6,884 bases of DNA. It comes from Verrucomicrobiota bacterium. GTDB taxonomy: Bacteria > Verrucomicrobiota > Verrucomicrobiia > Opitutales > Opitutaceae. Position numbers and translations under genes: made by a program. The first letter of the stretch is position 1. The number at the start of each line of letters is the position of its first letter. Of the stretch, positions 5,912-6,884 are shown piece after piece. The notes below the pieces were generated by a model. It did no database searches. It had not been told where the DNA came from and saw nothing but the letters and a program-made list of their open reading frames with translations. The stretch covers positions 1-6,884 of the forward strand of contig JAEXPQ010000028.1 in NCBI GenBank assembly GCA_023446735.1, read 5' to 3'.

Positions 5912-6097
5912 ATGATCGTTCTCGATGCCATAGAGGCAGTCATCGACTTTCTGACACTACGCAGCCTCTGGAAGAAGAAGCCGGAAGCGATCGAGCGTGC
6001 CATGTCCGAAGCATACGCACAGAGCGACGAATCGAAGAAGCTCGACGAGTTGTCCCGCGTCGCCAGCAACTCAGCGCCGGAGAACCGAAAGAAATGA
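5912..6097 (+). CDS. Small cassette-borne protein, unknown function
   Basis: The protein has 61 residues and I do not recognise it. The N-terminus (MIVLDAIEAVIDFLTLRSLW) is a hydrophobic or amphipathic helix, possibly membrane-associated. The rest is hydrophilic and Lys/Glu/Ser-rich, ending NRKK. ATG 5912 lies 10 bases after a GTTCGGC core and the stop (6095-6097) lies 7 bases before the GCCGAAC core of the following attC-like site, so the gene fills its putative cassette (5896-6190) almost completely, as in integron gene cassettes. There is no clear Shine-Dalgarno site; cassette genes often rely on an upstream promoter and short leaders. GC is visibly lower than in the genes to the left, consistent with acquired DNA. 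The reading frame is plausible, but it is short, so the coding call is moderate. Confidence 0.6.
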   Translation: MIVLDAIEAVIDFLTLRSLWKKKPEAIERAMSEAYAQSDESKKLDELSRVASNSAPENRKK

Positions 6098-6104
6098 AGA
6101 CCCG

Positions 6105-6196
6105 GCCGAACAAGTCACCACTGCACAACGCCGGTAGAAGCGTCCGTTTTCCAAGCGACGTCCGATTCCCGGCGTGGCAGACCTGAGGCGTTCGGC
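6105..6196 (+). other. Integron attC-like recombination site, copy 1
   Basis: This 92-base site begins with GCCGAAC (6105-6111) and ends with the complementary GTTCGGC (6190-6196). Inside, 9 mostly unpaired bases on each side flank a second stem. CTGC-A-C-A-ACGCCGG (6121-6134) pairs with CCGGCGTGGCAG (6169-6180) over 12 bp, leaving two bases (A6125 and A6127) bulged on the left arm. A 34-base loop region lies in the middle. Outer core stem, unpaired spacer, inner stem with bulges on one arm and variable terminal loop are the defining elements of attC sites, which integron integrases recombine as folded bottom strands. The core departs from the GTTRRRY consensus at the fourth base (C). The site follows one small gene by 7 bases and precedes the next by 11. 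Confidence 0.8.
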
Positions 6197-6207
6197 AAAA
6201 AACAAAT

Positions 6208-6468
6208 ATGACCAAGCAAGACAAACTCACCAAGATCATCGCCCTCGGAAAGACGCGCTACATCGTTCAATACGGGGTGCTTGGTTGGGGGCTCGCGACT
6301 GCGGCACTATTCTCGGCGTGGATGTGCTACTCGAAGGGGAGTGTCCGTCCCGTAGATGTCATCGCTCCATTCATCCTTTTCCCTCTCGGCGGTATTGGTT
6401 GGGGCGCGTTCATGTGGAACTATTTCAAGAAAAAGCATGACCAGACATTGGCCCACAGCGCCAAATGA
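6208..6468 (+). CDS. Small two-helix membrane protein in cassette
   Basis: The protein has 86 residues and two probable transmembrane helices, about residues 19-41 (YIVQYGVLGWGLATAALFSAW region) and 50-71 (VIAPFILFPLGGIGWGAFMW). A short loop with SKGSVRP lies between them, and the C-terminal tail is basic (NYFKKKHDQTLAHSAK). The positive charges suggest that both ends are cytoplasmic. No family is recognised; small membrane proteins without known function are frequent in integron cassettes. ATG 6208 follows the GTTCGGC core of attC copy 1 by 11 bases. The stop codon (6466-6468) precedes the GCCGAAC core of copy 2 by 7 bases, the same distance as in the previous cassette. No Shine-Dalgarno site is visible in the A-rich leader. 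GC is lower than in the chromosomal genes. Putative cassette limits: 6191-6561. Confidence 0.72.
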   Translation: MTKQDKLTKIIALGKTRYIVQYGVLGWGLATAALFSAWMCYSKGSVRPVDVIAPFILFPLGGIGWGAFMWNYFKKKHDQTLAHSAK

Positions 6469-6475
6469 AGACCCG

Positions 6476-6567
6476 GCCGAACCAGGCACTACTGCGCAAC
6501 GCCGGTAGAAGCGTCCGTTTTCCAAGCGACGTCCGATTTCCGGCGTGGCAGACCTGAAGCGTTCGGC
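6476..6567 (+). other. Integron attC-like recombination site, copy 2
   Basis: This site has the same 92-base length and layout as the site at 6105-6196, exactly 371 bases downstream: GCCGAAC (6476-6482) and GTTCGGC (6561-6567) at the ends, and an inner stem of CTGC-G-C-A-ACGCCGG (6492-6505) with CCGGCGTGGCAG (6540-6551) with two bulged bases. It differs from copy 1 at five or six positions, all in the spacers, the bulge or the loop, none in a paired arm. Identity extends 13 bases upstream of the core through the stop codon of the preceding gene (AAATGAAGACCCG) and stops right after the GTTCGGC core. That abrupt right edge is expected if a different cassette was joined there. Confidence 0.8.
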
Positions 6568-6677
6568 GGAGTCTGCGACCGCCAGTTGCAGTTGAGCGAA
6601 AAGCACGCGAAGTAGCTCCCGCTTTTCATGTTTTCCATCCAGAAGCCTTCATGGCCGCACTTTGGGCAGGTAACCAT
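6489..6677 (-). CDS. Small zinc-ribbon protein, reverse orientation in third cassette
   Basis: The protein has 62 residues from ATG 6677. Residues 1-36 carry a zinc-ribbon pattern: CPKCGHEG (Cys4, Cys7) and CFSLNC (Cys25, Cys30), followed by NWRSQT, a small metal-binding fold often used for nucleic-acid or protein contacts. Residues 37-62 are translated from the bottom strand of attC copy 2 and its TAG stop lies inside that site, so the tail is probably not functional. A Shine-Dalgarno-like AAGGA (6685-6689 on the plus map) sits 7 bases before the ATG and supports this start. However, the same frame stays open upstream and contains CLFC and CKDH, which looks like a second zinc-binding unit, with no ATG, GTG or TTG before the window edge. 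The visible ORF may therefore be the end of a longer or truncated gene. Confidence 0.5.
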   Translation of the reverse strand: MVTCPKCGHEGFWMENMKSGSYFACFSLNCNWRSQTPPNASGLPRRKSDVAWKTDASTGVAQ

Positions 6678-6684
6678 GAAGTGG

Positions 6685-6689
6685 TCCTT
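6685..6689 (-). promoter_or_regulatory. Shine-Dalgarno-like AAGGA for the zinc-ribbon ORF
   Basis: On the minus strand AAGGA is separated from ATG 6677 by 7 bases, an ideal distance and one of the few good ribosome binding sites in the window. It may be a coincidence, because the bases also read as Lys-Asp codons in the open upstream frame. Confidence 0.4.
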
Positions 6690-6753
6690 GCAGACCTTCC
6701 AGCGTTGCTTGGTGCAGCTCGGCTTTATCTGGCGCTCGTTCGCGCAGAAAAGA

Positions 6754-6806
6754 CACGAACCCGGAGAGTTATGTGACGCGAAGCCGTCACATGACTCTTG
6801 TTGAAC
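6754..6806 (+). other. Possible third attC-like site with a strong hairpin
   Basis: The bases 6764-6778 (GAGAGTTATGTGACG) and 6785-6799 (CGTCACATGACTCTT) form a 15-bp stem with two G-T pairs around the loop CGAAGC. The stem is flanked by CACGAAC (6754-6760) on the left and GTTGAAC (6800-6806) on the right. GTTGAAC fits the integron core consensus GTTRRRY exactly, and AAC/GTT can pair outside the hairpin. The unpaired stretches are unequal (CCG and none), and the outer core does not pair beyond three bases, so this is a weaker candidate than the 92-base sites. If real, it closes a third cassette spanning 6562-6800. A rho-independent terminator is the main alternative, but no T run follows. Confidence 0.4.
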
Positions 6807-6884
6807 AAGCCCGGGGCGGACCGGGGACGAAGCCTCCGGCGAAGCGGGATTGAGACCAGCCCGCGGCGCGCGGCGCCGGCTACG
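6807..6884. other. GC-rich right edge, no gene called
   Basis: The last 78 bases return to very high GC with short self-complementary motifs (for example GCGGCGCGCGGCGCC). They may be the beginning of another cassette, the chromosomal flank or a dispersed repeat. Nothing can be called before the window ends. Confidence 0.3.

Noticed and set aside
6105..6196. CRISPR repeat or IS end as explanation for the 92-bp repeats
   Set aside because: Only two long copies are present with gene-sized spacing, no transposase and no short regular spacers; the internal stem layout fits attC better.
1..6884. tRNA or rRNA genes
   Set aside because: No cloverleaf with a TTC arm or conserved rRNA stretch was noticed on either strand.

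Overview
The window is a chromosomal fragment of a GC-rich bacterium. The style of its genes, weak or absent Shine-Dalgarno sites, and intergenic heptanucleotide ladders and hairpin repeats suggest Verrucomicrobiota, possibly Opitutaceae. No phylogenetic marker in the window proves this, so the assignment is tentative.

Left part (1-3731, all plus strand): the 3' end of a SpoU/TrmH-type RNA 2'-O-methyltransferase; a small single-pass membrane or exported protein; a metallo-beta-lactamase-fold hydrolase of the UlaG/NAPE-PLD type; a MutT-like Nudix hydrolase; a membrane-anchored coiled-coil protein of unknown function; and a periplasmic Spy/CpxP-like protein with two LTxxQ motifs. Between the Nudix gene and the membrane protein lies a 350-bp block of heptad and hexad tandem repeats containing a 143-bp duplication.

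Middle part (3732-5531): a REP-like double hairpin; a minus-strand gene resembling the Imm10 immunity family; a 325-bp divergent intergenic region; a plus-strand exported protein of unknown function; and a 323-bp stretch without a convincing gene.

Right part (5532-6884): a short minus-strand basic protein, then the most interesting structure. Two 92-bp sites, 94% identical and exactly 371 bp apart, each directly follow a small plus-strand gene. Each site has complementary 7-bp ends (GCCGAAC and GTTCGGC), unpaired spacers, and an inner imperfect stem with two bulged bases on one arm. This is the architecture of integron attC recombination sites following mobile gene cassettes. A third GTTCGGC sits just upstream of the first small gene, and a different short attC-like hairpin ending in GTTGAAC closes a third putative cassette, which carries a minus-strand zinc-ribbon ORF. 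The cassette genes look lower in GC than the flanks. No integron integrase is visible, so within this window it reads as an integrase-less attC cluster or an internal piece of a longer array.

Functionally, the left and middle genes look like ordinary housekeeping or envelope genes without an obvious shared pathway. The right part is accessory DNA whose small proteins have no recognisable role.
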